Assembly (NCBI RefSeq): GCF_022829405.1
Contig: NZ_JAKSXW010000133.1
Span: forward strand, 310,001 to 374,000
Direction: 5' to 3'
Length of the DNA: 64,000 nucleotides
Origin: Methylobacterium sp. J-076
GTDB lineage: Bacteria; Pseudomonadota; Alphaproteobacteria; Rhizobiales; Beijerinckiaceae
Positions within the stretch are counted from its first letter, which is position 1. Each line of letters opens with the position of its first letter. The notes under the pieces are model-generated. The model was not told the DNA's origin. It saw only the letters and a list, made by a program, of their open reading frames with translations, and did no database searches. Position numbers and translations under genes: made by a program. Of the stretch, positions 52,506 to 63,181 are shown one piece after another.

Positions 52506-52592
52506 GTCTTTGCGAGCGCGGCGCATTCAGGGCGGCGCCACGTTCGGAAGCGGCCCGCGTCCCTGGATTGCTTCACTCCATTCGCAATGACG
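52506..52592. repeat. palindromic intergenic repeat after polA
   Basis: The left arm (cgtctttgcgagcgcggcgc) and right arm (ccctggattgcttcactccattcgcaatgacg) belong to the window's main repeat family. They are separated by a ~35-bp GC-rich loop and start 16 bp after the polA stop, where the hairpin may also end transcription. Confidence 0.75.
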
Positions 52593-52607
52593 TTTCCCCC
52601 TCAAATT

Positions 52608-52639
52608 CGTCATTGCGAGCGCAGCGAAGCAATCCAGGG
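52608..52639. repeat. left arm of a palindromic repeat flanking the GIY-YIG gene
   Basis: This 32-base arm (starting cgtcattgcgagcgcagcg) matches in inverted orientation the arm at 52985-53016, with 30 of 32 positions. In ordinary copies the two arms lie about 30-45 bp apart; here ~345 bp including the GIY-YIG gene lie between them. Confidence 0.8.
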
Positions 52640-52659
52640 CGCAGCGCCATCGCCGGAGG

Positions 52660-52947
52660 TTACGCAAGCCCGGGGTACAGGTCGGTCCAATCCGGGTTCA
52701 TTGCCTCGATGAGCGCAAGCTTGCGCTTCCGCGACCCGGCCTTGATCTGCTTCTCACGCTCGATGGCCTCGATCATCGCGGCGTGAGACTCGTACCAGAC
52801 GAGCGCCTTGCAGCCGTATTGCCGCGTAAAACCCGGCAGCAGGGCTTCGCGGTGCTCGTAGACCCGCCGGGCGAGGTTCGATGTCACGCCGACATAGAGC
52901 GTGCCGTTGCGTCGGCTGGCCATGATGTAGACGGTCGGCGCGCGCAC
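52660..52947 (-). CDS. GIY-YIG domain endonuclease
   Basis: The protein has 95 residues and is a single GIY-YIG domain of the YhbQ/UvrC-N type. VYIMASRRNGTLYVGVTSNLARRVYEHRE carries the two Tyr of the motif and the catalytic Arg; LVWYESHAAMIEAIEREKQIKAG has the metal-binding Glu. Such free domains are thought to be structure-specific nucleases. The gene is bracketed by inverted arms of the palindromic repeat. Confidence 0.88.
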   Translation of the reverse strand: MRAPTVYIMASRRNGTLYVGVTSNLARRVYEHREALLPGFTRQYGCKALVWYESHAAMIEAIEREKQIKAGSRKRKLALIEAMNPDWTDLYPGLA

Positions 52948-52984
52948 GGCGGCCCTCGGGAGGATTGCGACTCAGGTCGCGGAT

Positions 52985-53016
52985 CCCTGGATTGCTTCGC
53001 TTCGCTCGCAAAGACG
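52985..53016. repeat. right arm of the palindromic repeat flanking the GIY-YIG gene
   Basis: ccctggattgcttcgcttcg and the following bases form the inverted partner of the arm at 52608. It lies 37 bp upstream of the GIY-YIG start codon. Confidence 0.8.
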
Positions 53017-53061
53017 GATGGCGGATAATTCACAGAAATGCGGTACCCCTTGCATCCTAGC

Positions 53062-53160
53062 CGTCATTGCGAGCGCAGCGAAGCAATGACGGAGGTGGGG
53101 CGTCCACACGGAAAGCTGCCACCCTCCCCGTCTTTGCGAGCGGGGCGAAGCAATCTAGGG
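53062..53160. repeat. degenerate palindromic repeat copies before the oxidoreductase gene
   Basis: cgtcattgcgagcgcagcgaagcaatgacg (split here as two halves around agcgcagcg) looks like both arms fused after loop deletion. A second left arm (cgtctttgcgagcggggcg) stands at 53129, 42 bp before the next gene. Confidence 0.65.
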
Positions 53161-53202
53161 AAGCGCCACATCCGTCGATTGTAGCGACACGGGAGCGAAA
53201 CG

Positions 53203-54177
53203 ATGCGGGCCCTCCTCTGCCAGACCCTCGACGGACCGAAGGCGCTGGCCATCGCCGAGCGGCCCGCGCCGGAGGCCGGGCCCGGGCAGGCGCTGGTCCG
53301 CATCACCCTGGCCGCGCTGAACTTCTTCGACACGCTGATCGTCGCCGGGCGGTATCAGGTGAAGCCGCCCCTGCCCTTCTCGCCGGGGGGCGAGGGCGTG
53401 GGAATCGTCGAGGCCCTGGGCGAGGGTGTCACCGGGCTCACGGTGGGCCAGCGTGTGGTGATCCATGCCGGCTACGGCTGCTGCGCGGAGCGGATCGCCA
53501 TCGCAGCCGAGAGGCTCACCCCCGTCCCGGACGGGGTGCCGGACGAGCAGGCGGCCGGCCTCACCATCACCTACGGCACCACCCTCCACGCCCTCGCCAA
53601 CCGGGCGAGGCTGAAGAGCGGCGAGTGGCTCGCGGTGCTCGGGGCGTCCGGTGGGGTCGGTCTCGCGGCGGTGGAGCTCGGGGCGCTGATGGGGGCGAAG
53701 GTCATCGCCTGCGCCTCGTCGGAGGAGAAGGTCGCCGCCGCCCGCGCCCACGGCGCCGCCGAGGGGCTGGTCTACGCCCCCGAGACGCTGAAGGACGACC
53801 TGCGCCGGATCACCGGGGGCGCGGGGGTCGATGTGGTCTACGACGCGGTGGGCGATGCCTTCGCCGAGCCGGCCCTGCGGGCGCTCGCGTGGCGGGGGCG
53901 CTACCTCGTGATCGGATTCGCGGCCGGCGAGATCCCACGCCTGCCCCTCAACCTGATCCTGCTGAAGGAACTCGACGTCCAGGGCGTCCACTGGGGCGCC
54001 TTCACCGAGCGCGATTCGGCCGCCCACCGGGCGGACCAGGCGCAGCTGCTCGCATGGGTGGCGGAGGGCAAGCTCACCGCCAAGGTCCACGGCGTCTACC
54101 CGCTGGAGGAGTTCCCCGAGGCGTTCGGCGTGCTCGTCCGGCGGGAGGCCGTGGGGAAGGTGTTGCTGCGGATGTGA
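53203..54177 (+). CDS. NADPH:quinone oxidoreductase family protein
   Basis: The protein has 324 residues. It is a medium-chain reductase without zinc ligands: ALNFFDTLIVAGRYQVKPPLPFSPGGEGVGIVEALGEGV, the nucleotide motif LGASGGVGLAAVELG, and VYDAVGDAFAEPALRALAWRGRYLVIGFAAG. It resembles crotonyl-CoA-reductase-like/QOR2 proteins and would reduce quinones or enones with NADPH. The real substrate is unknown. Confidence 0.87.
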   Translation: MRALLCQTLDGPKALAIAERPAPEAGPGQALVRITLAALNFFDTLIVAGRYQVKPPLPFSPGGEGVGIVEALGEGVTGLTVGQRVVIHAGYGCCAERIAIAAERLTPVPDGVPDEQAAGLTITYGTTLHALANRARLKSGEWLAVLGASGGVGLAAVELGALMGAKVIACASSEEKVAAARAHGAAEGLVYAPETLKDDLRRITGGAGVDVVYDAVGDAFAEPALRALAWRGRYLVIGFAAGEIPRLPLNLILLKELDVQGVHWGAFTERDSAAHRADQAQLLAWVAEGKLTAKVHGVYPLEEFPEAFGVLVRREAVGKVLLRM

Positions 54178-54180
54178 GCC

Positions 54181-54357
54181 TGCCGCGTGGCCCTCCCCCC
54201 CCTGCAGGGGAGGGTGGCCCCCGTCAGGGGGTCGGGAGAGGGGAGCGACCTCTCCGGAAGAGCCGCGCCGGCCGCGTCGTCCCGAACCGTCGCGCGGCCC
54301 CTCTCCCGCCCTGCTGTCGCAGGGCACCCTCCCCCGCAGAGGGGGGAGGGTCAGGGC
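54181..54357. repeat. GC-rich mosaic of inverted repeats between convergent genes
   Basis: The 180-bp space contains ccctcccc...ggggaggg near 54191-54214 and ccctcccccgcagaggggggaggg near 54328, plus inner hairpins (ggggagcgacctctcc). It looks like a third class of mosaic intergenic element and could terminate both flanking genes. Confidence 0.55.
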
Positions 54358-54358
54358 C

Positions 54359-55372
54359 TCAAAGCAGCCCCCGCTCCCGCGCCAGCATCACCAGATCCGT
54401 CTGCGGCCGGGCGCCGATGTGCTGGATGACCTCCGCCGCCGCCAGAGTGCCGAGGCGGGCGCTGGCGAGGTGGTCGAGGCCGCGGGCGTGGCCGGCCAGG
54501 AAGCCGGCGGCGAAGAGGTCGCCCGCCCCGGTGGTGTCGAGGACGTGCTCCACCGGGCTCGCCGCCACCTCGCGGACATGGCCGCCATGGACGACGAGGG
54601 CGCCCTTCTCCGAGCGGGTGACGAGGCCGAGCAGGTGCATGCCGCGCCCGTTGCGCTCGTCGCGGAGCGCCGCCACGGCGGCCTCCTCATCCTCGGTCTG
54701 GTAGAGGCTCTTCAGCTCGCCGAGGTTGGCGAACAGGATGTCGATGCTGCCGTCGCGGATGAGGCCCAGGAACTCGTCGCGGTAGCGGCCGACGCAGAAG
54801 GCGTCCGACAGGGTCAATGCCACGGCGTTGCCGGCCCGGTGGGCGATCTCCACGGCCTTGCGGAAGGCCTCCTTGGCGGCAGGCGGATCCCAGAGGTAGC
54901 CTTCGAGGTAGACGACCCGGGCGGAGGCGACCGTGTCCTTGTGGACGTCGTCCGGCCCCAGGCCCTGGCAGGCGCCGAGATAGGTGCTCATGGTCCGCTC
55001 GCCATCCGGCGTCACCAGCACGAAGCAGCGGGCGGTGGCCGGGCCGTCGGCGGCGGCGGGCACGTCGAAGCCGACGCCGGTCGCCTTGAGGTCGTGGCGG
55101 AACAGGTGGCCGAGCTCGTCGTCGCGCACCCGGCCGACGAAGCCGGTCTTCGCCCCGAGCATCGCCGCGCCCACGGCGGTGTTGGCCCCCGAGCCGCCGG
55201 AGACGATCGTCGCCGGGCCCATGACCTGGAACAGCGACTCCGCCCGCGCCTCGTCGATCAGCGTCATCGCCCCGCGCGCGATGCCCTCCTTCTCCAGGAA
55301 GGCGTCGTCGGTGCGCGCGATGACGTCGACGATGGCATTGCCGAGGACGAGGAGATCGAGGGAGGCCGTCAT
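54359..55372 (-). CDS. PfkB-family kinase, adenosine-kinase type
   Basis: The protein has 337 residues. It has LLVLGNAIVDVIARTDDAFLEKEGIARGAMTLID, GGSGANTAVGAAMLGAKTGFVGRVRDDELG and the C-terminal catalytic motif DTTGAGDLFAAGFLAG, with the Asp base. The pattern fits adenosine kinase-like ribokinases of Alphaproteobacteria, which phosphorylate adenosine or a related nucleoside or sugar. The ATG at 55372 was chosen; 20 codons more are open upstream. Confidence 0.87.
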   Translation of the reverse strand: MTASLDLLVLGNAIVDVIARTDDAFLEKEGIARGAMTLIDEARAESLFQVMGPATIVSGGSGANTAVGAAMLGAKTGFVGRVRDDELGHLFRHDLKATGVGFDVPAAADGPATARCFVLVTPDGERTMSTYLGACQGLGPDDVHKDTVASARVVYLEGYLWDPPAAKEAFRKAVEIAHRAGNAVALTLSDAFCVGRYRDEFLGLIRDGSIDILFANLGELKSLYQTEDEEAAVAALRDERNGRGMHLLGLVTRSEKGALVVHGGHVREVAASPVEHVLDTTGAGDLFAAGFLAGHARGLDHLASARLGTLAAAEVIQHIGARPQTDLVMLARERGLL

Positions 55373-55442
55373 GCGGTGATCCGTCTGCGAAGCGATTCCG
55401 GCCGCTGTGGCACCGGTCGCCGGCCGGATCAAGGCGGGCCCG

Positions 55443-56033
55443 TCAGTCTTGGGCGAAGAGGTCGGCGACGGAAATCGTCAGGCCGGGCGGATCGAGGGGG
55501 AGCGTCCCCTCGCTGATCATCCGCGTGGCGACGGCGTCGTCCGTGCCCCGGGCGTGGTGCACGACGAGGCGGTTGTCCGGGTACAGGATCAGGTAGTGGG
55601 CGATGCTCGGCACGCGGAAATAGCCGCGCAGCTTCGCCCCCTGGTCCACGGAGCGGGTGCCCGGCGAGACGACCTCGACCACGATGACCGGGTTCGTGAT
55701 CTCGACGGCGTCCGGGTCCGCCCGCCCGCCGCAATAGACGAGGGCATCCGGCTCGAAGGCGGTGTGGTCGTCGATGCGGACGGTCATGCCGTCGGGCATG
55801 GCGCGGCAGGGGAGACCGGCGCCGCGGATGGCGTCGCGAAGGGCTCGGCACACGGCGAACTTCACTTCGGCGTGCCGCACCCGCTCCGGCGACATCGCGA
55901 TGACCCGGCCGTCGATCAGTTCGTAGCGGCCCGGTCGCCCTTCGGCCCAGGCCAGGAACTCCTCCGTCGTCATCCGCCCGTCCGGTGCCGCCCTCGCGCC
56001 CATCTCGTCCGCCCGATTTGTCGGCGGAAGCAT
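55443..56033 (-). CDS. Uma2 family (DUF820) putative endonuclease
   Basis: The protein has 196 residues and shows the Uma2 pattern: MTTEEFLAWAEGRPGRYELIDGRVIAMSP, DDHTAFEPDALVYCG with the metal-binding Asp, and NPVIVVEVVSPGTRSVDQGAKLRGYFRVPSIAHYLIL with the Glu and Lys of a PD-(D/E)xK-type site. Function is not established. The N-terminal ~20 residues before MTTEEF are variable, so the start may be at that Met. Confidence 0.87.
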   Translation of the reverse strand: MLPPTNRADEMGARAAPDGRMTTEEFLAWAEGRPGRYELIDGRVIAMSPERVRHAEVKFAVCRALRDAIRGAGLPCRAMPDGMTVRIDDHTAFEPDALVYCGGRADPDAVEITNPVIVVEVVSPGTRSVDQGAKLRGYFRVPSIAHYLILYPDNRLVVHHARGTDDAVATRMISEGTLPLDPPGLTISVADLFAQD

Positions 56034-56043
56034 AGCACGACTC

Positions 56044-57465
56044 TCAGCTGGCGATCTCCTCCAGCGCCACGTCCCGGGTGCGCGGCCCGAGGAGGGCGAC
56101 GAGGCCGCCGGCGATGAGCATCGCCGCGGAGATGAACAGGAACACCCCGGGCGTGCCCGCCTCCCGCAGGACGAAGGCGATGATGAAGCCGGTGAAGATC
56201 GCCGAGAAGCGGCTCCAGGAATAGACGAAGCCCACCGCCCGCGCCCGGATGCCGGTGGGGAACAGCTCCGCCTGATAGGCGTGGAAGCTGTAGGACATGA
56301 CGTTCGAGGCGAGCGTCAGGCCGATGCCGAGGGCCACGATGGCGGCGACGTCCCGCACCTGCGCGAAGGCGAGGCCGCAGGCGATGTAGACGAGGGCGGC
56401 GGCCACGATGACGTGCTTGCGCTCGAACCGGTCGGCGATGGCGAGCCCGATCAGCGGCCCCACCGGGGCGGCGAGCGCGATCAGCGCCGTGTAGGCGAGG
56501 CTCGACGTGACGGTGATGCCTTGCGCGATCAGCAGGGTCGGCACCCAGTTGGCGAAGCCGTAGAAGCCCACGGTCTGGAACACGTTGAACCCCGCCATCA
56601 TCAGCGTGCGGCGGCGGTAGGGGGGCACCCACATGTCGCGGAAGGCGCCCTGCGGCCGGGCGGGCTGCGGCGGGCCGGGGGGCGGCAGGGGGCGGCCGTA
56701 CTCCGCCGCGACCTTCGCCTCCAGCCGGGCCATCACCGCCTCCGCCTCGGCGACCCGCCCGCGCTGCACCAGCCAGCGCGGGCTCTCGGGCAGGCCGGCG
56801 CGCATCCACCACACCAGCAAAGCCGCCGAGGCGCCGATGAGCGCCACCCAGCGCCAGCCGTCGAGGCCGAAGGGCGAGAGCGGAATCAGCAGGTAGGACA
56901 GGAAGGCCACCACCGGCACCGCGCAGAAGCCGATGCCCTGGCACAGGGCGAAGGCGCGGCCCCGGATGGCCTTCGGCACCAGCTCGGAGAGGTAGCTGCC
57001 GATGGTCACCATCTCCAGCCCGAGCCCGATCCCGGCGATGAGCCGCCACAGGTTCAGCCCGAACGCCTCGGTCTGGAAGGCCATCACGACGTTGGCCGCC
57101 GTGTAGGAGAGGAGCGACCACGTGAAGATCGCCCGCCGCCCGAATCGGTCGGCGAGCCAGCCGCAGGCCATGGTGCCGATGAACAGCCCGGTGAACAGCG
57201 CGGCCACGAAGCCCGCCACGCCGGTCGCGCCGAACAGGCCGGGGGTGGTCGGCGTGAGGATGCCGGCCTTCACGAGGCCCGGCGCCACGTAGCCGGTGAA
57301 CAGCAGGTCGTAGAGCTCGAAGAAGAAGCCGAGGCCGAGCAGCGCCACGATGCGCCACACCGTCCGCGTCGCCGGCAGGCGGTCGAGCCGGGCGACGATC
57401 ATCGCCGGGTCGGAGGCGGTCGGGTGTCCGGCCGCCTGCGGAAGCGGGGCCGCGCGGGTCGTCAT
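56044..57465 (-). CDS. MFS transporter, metabolite:H+ symporter type
   Basis: The protein has 473 residues and 12 predicted membrane helices. MFS signatures are GWLADRFGRRAIF between helices 2 and 3, IAGIGLGLEMVTIGSYLSELVP in the sugar-porter style, and a long central loop after PESPRWLVQRGR. It is close to the sialate/aromatic-acid/sugar symporter group; the substrate is unknown. Its start lies 72 bp from a palindromic repeat. Confidence 0.88.
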   Translation of the reverse strand: MTTRAAPLPQAAGHPTASDPAMIVARLDRLPATRTVWRIVALLGLGFFFELYDLLFTGYVAPGLVKAGILTPTTPGLFGATGVAGFVAALFTGLFIGTMACGWLADRFGRRAIFTWSLLSYTAANVVMAFQTEAFGLNLWRLIAGIGLGLEMVTIGSYLSELVPKAIRGRAFALCQGIGFCAVPVVAFLSYLLIPLSPFGLDGWRWVALIGASAALLVWWMRAGLPESPRWLVQRGRVAEAEAVMARLEAKVAAEYGRPLPPPGPPQPARPQGAFRDMWVPPYRRRTLMMAGFNVFQTVGFYGFANWVPTLLIAQGITVTSSLAYTALIALAAPVGPLIGLAIADRFERKHVIVAAALVYIACGLAFAQVRDVAAIVALGIGLTLASNVMSYSFHAYQAELFPTGIRARAVGFVYSWSRFSAIFTGFIIAFVLREAGTPGVFLFISAAMLIAGGLVALLGPRTRDVALEEIAS

Positions 57466-57536
57466 GGGGCTCGTCCTCAAGCTGGCCGGGCCGCTTGCCC
57501 CGGAACGGGCGGCTGCGCAAGGCGCACGCTCACTGC

Positions 57537-57629
57537 CGTCATTGCGAGCGCAGCGAAGCAGTCCAGCCGGCACCGCCTCATCCGGGCAGGGCGCGCCCTG
57601 GATTGCTTCGGCTTCGCCTCGCAATGACG
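57537..57629. repeat. intact palindromic intergenic repeat
   Basis: This is the clearest single copy: left arm cgtcattgcgagcgcagcg (57537) and right arm ccctggattgcttcggcttc...cgcaatgacg (ending 57629), with a ~29-bp GC-rich loop. It lies between the MFS gene start and the glutaminase stop and could fold into a long hairpin. Confidence 0.82.
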
Positions 57630-57661
57630 GCGGGGGATTACAGGGGACCGGGCAAGCGCCC

Positions 57662-58591
57662 TCACACCCCGAACACCGACCACCCCATGCGCTGGGTCAG
57701 ACGTTCCAGGGCCACGCGGCCGAGGTGGGAGTTGCCGGCGGCGTCGAGGCCCGGGGACCACACCGCGATCGAGGCCTTGCCGGGGGCCACGGCGAAGATG
57801 CCGCCGCCGACGCCGCTCTTGCCCGGCAGGCCGACCCGGTAGGCGAACTCGCCCGACCCGTCGTAATGGCCGCAGGTCAGCATGATCGCGTTGATACGGC
57901 GCGCCCGCTCCGGGGAGACCACGTTGAAGCCGGTGGCCGGGTTGATGCCGTTATGGGCCAGGAACTGCCCCGCCATGGCGAGCTGGCGGCAGTTCATCGC
58001 GATGGCACAGTGGTGGAAGTACACGCCGAGGGTGAAGTCCACCGGGTTCTCGATCACCCCGAAGGACTTCATGTAGTAGGCGAGCGCGCTGTTCCGGAAG
58101 CCGGTGCGCCGCTCCGAGGCCGCGACCTTCTCGTCGATGGTGACGGTCTGGTCCTGTGCCAGGAACTGCATGAAGCGCAGGATCTCGCCCAGCGCCTCCC
58201 GGGGCTCGTGGCCGGAGAGGATCACGTCGGTGACGGCGATGGCGCCGGCATTGATGAACGGGTTGCGCGGCACCCCGCGCTCGCGCTCCAGCTGCACGAT
58301 CGAGTTGAACGGGTTGCCCGAGGGCTCGCGCCCGACCCGCCGCCACAGGCGGTCGCCGATCATCCCGAGGGCCAGGGTGAGGGTGAAGACCTTCGAGATG
58401 CTCTGGATCGAGAACAGCGTCTCGCTGTCTCCGCCCGCGCTCACCCGCCCGTCCGCTTCCACCACCGCCAGGCCGAAGCGGTTCGGGTCCACATGGGCTA
58501 GTTCGGGGATGTAGTCGGCGACGGTGCCGCGGTCCGGGCGCGCGGCCATCTCCTCCGAGATCTCACGGACGACGGTGTCGAGGTCGGGCAT
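57662..58591 (-). CDS. glsA: glutaminase A
   Basis: The protein has 309 residues with a beta-lactamase-like serine fold. The catalytic SxxK is Ser64-Lys67 in [10 protein letters not shown]. Further glutaminase motifs are [23 protein letters not shown] and [18 protein letters not shown]. It hydrolyses glutamine to glutamate and ammonia. It is of normal length, in line with other bacterial glutaminases. Confidence 0.95.
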   Translation of the reverse strand: MPDLDTVVREISEEMAARPDRGTVADYIPELAHVDPNRFGLAVVEADGRVSAGGDSETLFSIQSISKVFTLTLALGMIGDRLWRRVGREPSGNPFNSIVQLERERGVPRNPFINAGAIAVTDVILSGHEPREALGEILRFMQFLAQDQTVTIDEKVAASERRTGFRNSALAYYMKSFGVIENPVDFTLGVYFHHCAIAMNCRQLAMAGQFLAHNGINPATGFNVVSPERARRINAIMLTCGHYDGSGEFAYRVGLPGKSGVGGGIFAVAPGKASIAVWSPGLDAAGNSHLGRVALERLTQRMGWSVFGV

Positions 58592-58751
58592 GGCCTGTCA
58601 CGGTTTCGAGAGGTCGGGGACCTCTCGCGGGGGCGGGGCGGTGCCCCGCCACGATCGGGGTTGGGCCCCGACACCCCACCAGAGGGCGAGCCCCCTGGGA
58701 ACCGTTCCGTGGGCAGGGCCGCCATGCCCACGCAAGGACCGGGCCTCGCCC

Positions 58752-60533
<1,782 letters not shown>

Positions 60534-60721
60534 CCCGTTCTCGCGTGGCCGGCCGGCAGCAGCCGTGCGAGCATGCGGTATTAAAGGCAAGTCCGTCCCG
60601 TAGCGCCAACGCCGCAGCGTTGCCATACGTTGCAGTGTCGTGATCGGGCCAGCGCGCATTTAGCGGCTCACGCTGAACATAGCTTGATCGGCCGCCCCAA
60701 GCGAAAGCGGTGCCGCGCCAT

Positions 60722-62131
60722 TCAGTGCCCCTCCGCCCGCGCCTCGGCCGCCCCCCTGCGGGTCTCGGGCATGATCAGCGCCACGAGCATGAAGGCGGCG
60801 AAGCCGACGAAGGCGAGGCCGAGGAAGGCGCTGTGGCTCCCGAGCCTGTCGGCCATGATCCCGGCCAGCGAGGTCGAGAGGGCGGCGCCGATGCCCATGG
60901 CCGTGCCCACCGCCCCCAGGGCGAGGTTGAACCGGCCGGTGCCGCGGGTCAGGTCCGAGACGACGAGGGGGACCATCACCCCCAGCACCGAGGCCGACAC
61001 GCCGTCGAGCACCTGGATCGCCACGAGGCCGTAGGGGTTCGTGGTGGAGGCGAGGAGCAGGCCCCGGAGCGGCAGGGCCGCGAAGCCGACCAGCAGGACC
61101 GGGTAGCGCCCGAACCGCTCCGTCGCCCGCCCCACGGCCGGTGCGCAGACGGCGAGCACCGCCTGCGGAACCATGATGCAGGCCGCCACCAGGGCGGTCG
61201 CCGTCTCGCTCGCCCGCAGGGTCAGGACGCTGCCGACGAGGGGCATCATCGCCGCGTTGGCGAGGAAGAACAGCAGCATGCACGCGCCGAAGCTCATCAG
61301 GCCCCGGTTGGCGAGCAGCGCCCACAGGCCGCCGCGCCCGCCGCCGACGGGCTGGGCCGACTGAACGCGGGTGTTGGCGTCGATCTCGTCGGCCCGGATC
61401 CGCGACAGGGCCATCACGGCCGGGATGCCGAGGGCCGCGGTCAGGTAGAACACCGCCCCGTTCGAGAGGTAGTAGCCGCAGGCGCCCATGCCGGCGGCGG
61501 CGATGGCGTTGCCCAGGGCCTGGAAACTCGCATTGCGCCCGAGCCGCTCGCCGGCCCTGGCATGCCCGACGAGGCCGATGCTGATGGCGGCGAGGGCCGG
61601 CGTCAGCACGCAGCTCGCCGCCGAATGCGCGGCCATCGCCAGCAGGACGACGGGGAAGCTCGGCCACACGGCGAGGGCCAGGGCGCTGACCGCCACGGAC
61701 ACCACGGCGACGCCCGCGGCGAAGCGCTTCGAGCGCGCCGCATCGACGAAGGCGCCCCCCGGCACCTGCCCGAGGAGGCCCACGAGGCTGCCCACCGTCA
61801 GGGCGAAGCCGATGTCGGACTGGGTCCACTTCGCCTGGGAGAAGTACACGGCCAGGAACGGGCCGAACCCGGTCTGCAGGTTGGCCACGAAGAAGGCGAA
61901 GGCATCCAGGCCCCGGCGGCTGCGCAGGGAGACGGGTTCCGCCGCCGCCGGGGCGAGGGCGGCCTCCGGCGCGGGCGCGGCCGGGGATGCCCCCGCCGGG
62001 CCCGCCACCGGGGTGACGCGCGGCTTGCCCCCGGCGAGGAACTCCTTGCGGGCCTCCTGCCGGACCGGATCGCGTTCGCGGGCCGGAGCCGCCGGAACGT
62101 GAGGCCCTGCCTTCAATCGGGCCACCGTCAT
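60722..62131 (-). CDS. MFS transporter
   Basis: The protein has 469 residues. The first ~65 residues are a Pro/Ala-rich cytosolic extension. About 12 membrane helices follow, with GLLGQVPGGAFVDAARSKRFAAG between helices 2 and 3 and FGRYPVLLVGFAALPLRGLLLA. It resembles drug- or metabolite-exporting MFS carriers; the substrate is unknown. The ATG overlaps the stop of the PRC-barrel gene (atga), so the two are translated together. Confidence 0.87.
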   Translation of the reverse strand: MTVARLKAGPHVPAAPARERDPVRQEARKEFLAGGKPRVTPVAGPAGASPAAPAPEAALAPAAAEPVSLRSRRGLDAFAFFVANLQTGFGPFLAVYFSQAKWTQSDIGFALTVGSLVGLLGQVPGGAFVDAARSKRFAAGVAVVSVAVSALALAVWPSFPVVLLAMAAHSAASCVLTPALAAISIGLVGHARAGERLGRNASFQALGNAIAAAGMGACGYYLSNGAVFYLTAALGIPAVMALSRIRADEIDANTRVQSAQPVGGGRGGLWALLANRGLMSFGACMLLFFLANAAMMPLVGSVLTLRASETATALVAACIMVPQAVLAVCAPAVGRATERFGRYPVLLVGFAALPLRGLLLASTTNPYGLVAIQVLDGVSASVLGVMVPLVVSDLTRGTGRFNLALGAVGTAMGIGAALSTSLAGIMADRLGSHSAFLGLAFVGFAAFMLVALIMPETRRGAAEARAEGH

Positions 62132-62901
62132 TTATCCGGAGCCTTGCTGGGCGCCGGGGGCTGGGGGGCGGCCTGCGGCGGGGCGACTGGGGCTGGCGCC
62201 GGAGTTGGCGGGGCTGGCGCCGGGGCCGGGGCCGGGGCCGGCGGCGGAACCGGCGTCGGCCCCTGGGCCGGGGCGGCGGCCAGCCCGGCGGGGGCCGGGG
62301 CCGCGCCCGCCTGCTCGCCGCCCTCGGGCGGGGTGGCGCCGCTCGCCGGGCCGAGCACGACGATCGGCTCGCCGGACTTGTATTCCGGCGAGACGCGGAC
62401 CTGGTTGCGGGTCAGGGCGACGGAGAGCCGGCGCTCCTTGCCGTCCGAGGCGAAGCGCAGGGCCCGCCAGTCGACGGCGATCTTGCGGGTCCCCACCCCG
62501 AGGAAGCCGCCGAAATCGATGATCGCCGCGCGGGGGTGGCCGTCCTTGTCGATGATGATGTCGATCACCCGGCCGAGCTCGTCCCCGCCCGCGCTGCGGA
62601 CGCTGCGGCCGAGGAGGCTCTCGTAATCCGACGTGTCGAGGACGGTGGCGGGGGTGCCCTGCTGGGCGGCGGCGGCCGGGGGCAGCGCCGGGGGCGCGGA
62701 CGGCGCGGGGGCGGCGGGCTGGGAAGCGATGGGCGGGGGAGCGGCCGGAGGAGTCTGCGCGGCGGCCGGCGGCGGCGGGGATGCGCCCACAGGCGCACCG
62801 GTGCCGGAACCGCCCTCGGCGCCGGGCGGCGTCTGGGCGACGGCTCCCGTCGCCCCCAGGGCGAGCGCCAGGGCCGCAATGATCCGACTGGTAGTACGCA
62901 C
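62128..62901 (-). CDS. exported PRC-barrel protein with Pro/Ala-rich flanks
   Basis: The protein has ~257 residues with GTG start. A signal peptide (IIAALALALGATGAVA) and a Pro/Ala-rich segment of ~70 residues precede a PRC-barrel domain (LLGRSVRSAGGDELGRVIDIIIDKDGHPRAAIIDFGGFLGVGTRKIAVDWRAL). A second Pro/Ala-rich tail follows, likely spanning the periplasm or cell wall. PRC-barrels bind proteins or RNA. It is coupled to the downstream MFS gene. Confidence 0.82.
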   Translation of the reverse strand: MRTTSRIIAALALALGATGAVAQTPPGAEGGSGTGAPVGASPPPPAAAQTPPAAPPPIASQPAAPAPSAPPALPPAAAAQQGTPATVLDTSDYESLLGRSVRSAGGDELGRVIDIIIDKDGHPRAAIIDFGGFLGVGTRKIAVDWRALRFASDGKERRLSVALTRNQVRVSPEYKSGEPIVVLGPASGATPPEGGEQAGAAPAPAGLAAAPAQGPTPVPPPAPAPAPAPAPPTPAPAPVAPPQAAPQPPAPSKAPDK

Positions 62902-63181
62902 GCGTCGTCCTCTGTGAAATCGATGGGCGGCCGAGCGGAAGCGCCGTGCCGCCCGAACCCGGCGCGGCCAGGAGGGGGTAGCCCCCGACCTGGGCAAAGT
63001 TATGGATCAGGTCTGTGGGCGTTGGGCAACAGGGCGCAAGTTCCGCGCCGCCATGCCCGCGCGGCCTGCGGGGCCGCGGCGTGCAACCCCATGAGACGTC
63101 TGTTTTTCGCCGCAACCCCAGCGTAGACGCGGAGAAACAACCTGCGGTCCGCCCCTCGGCGGCCCGCCCGAGGAACCGTCT

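Noticed and set aside
58592..58751. Riboswitch upstream of glutaminase
   Set aside because: The hairpins here (ggggcggtgccccgcc and neighbours) are generic GC-rich intergenic repeats and match no riboswitch consensus I know.
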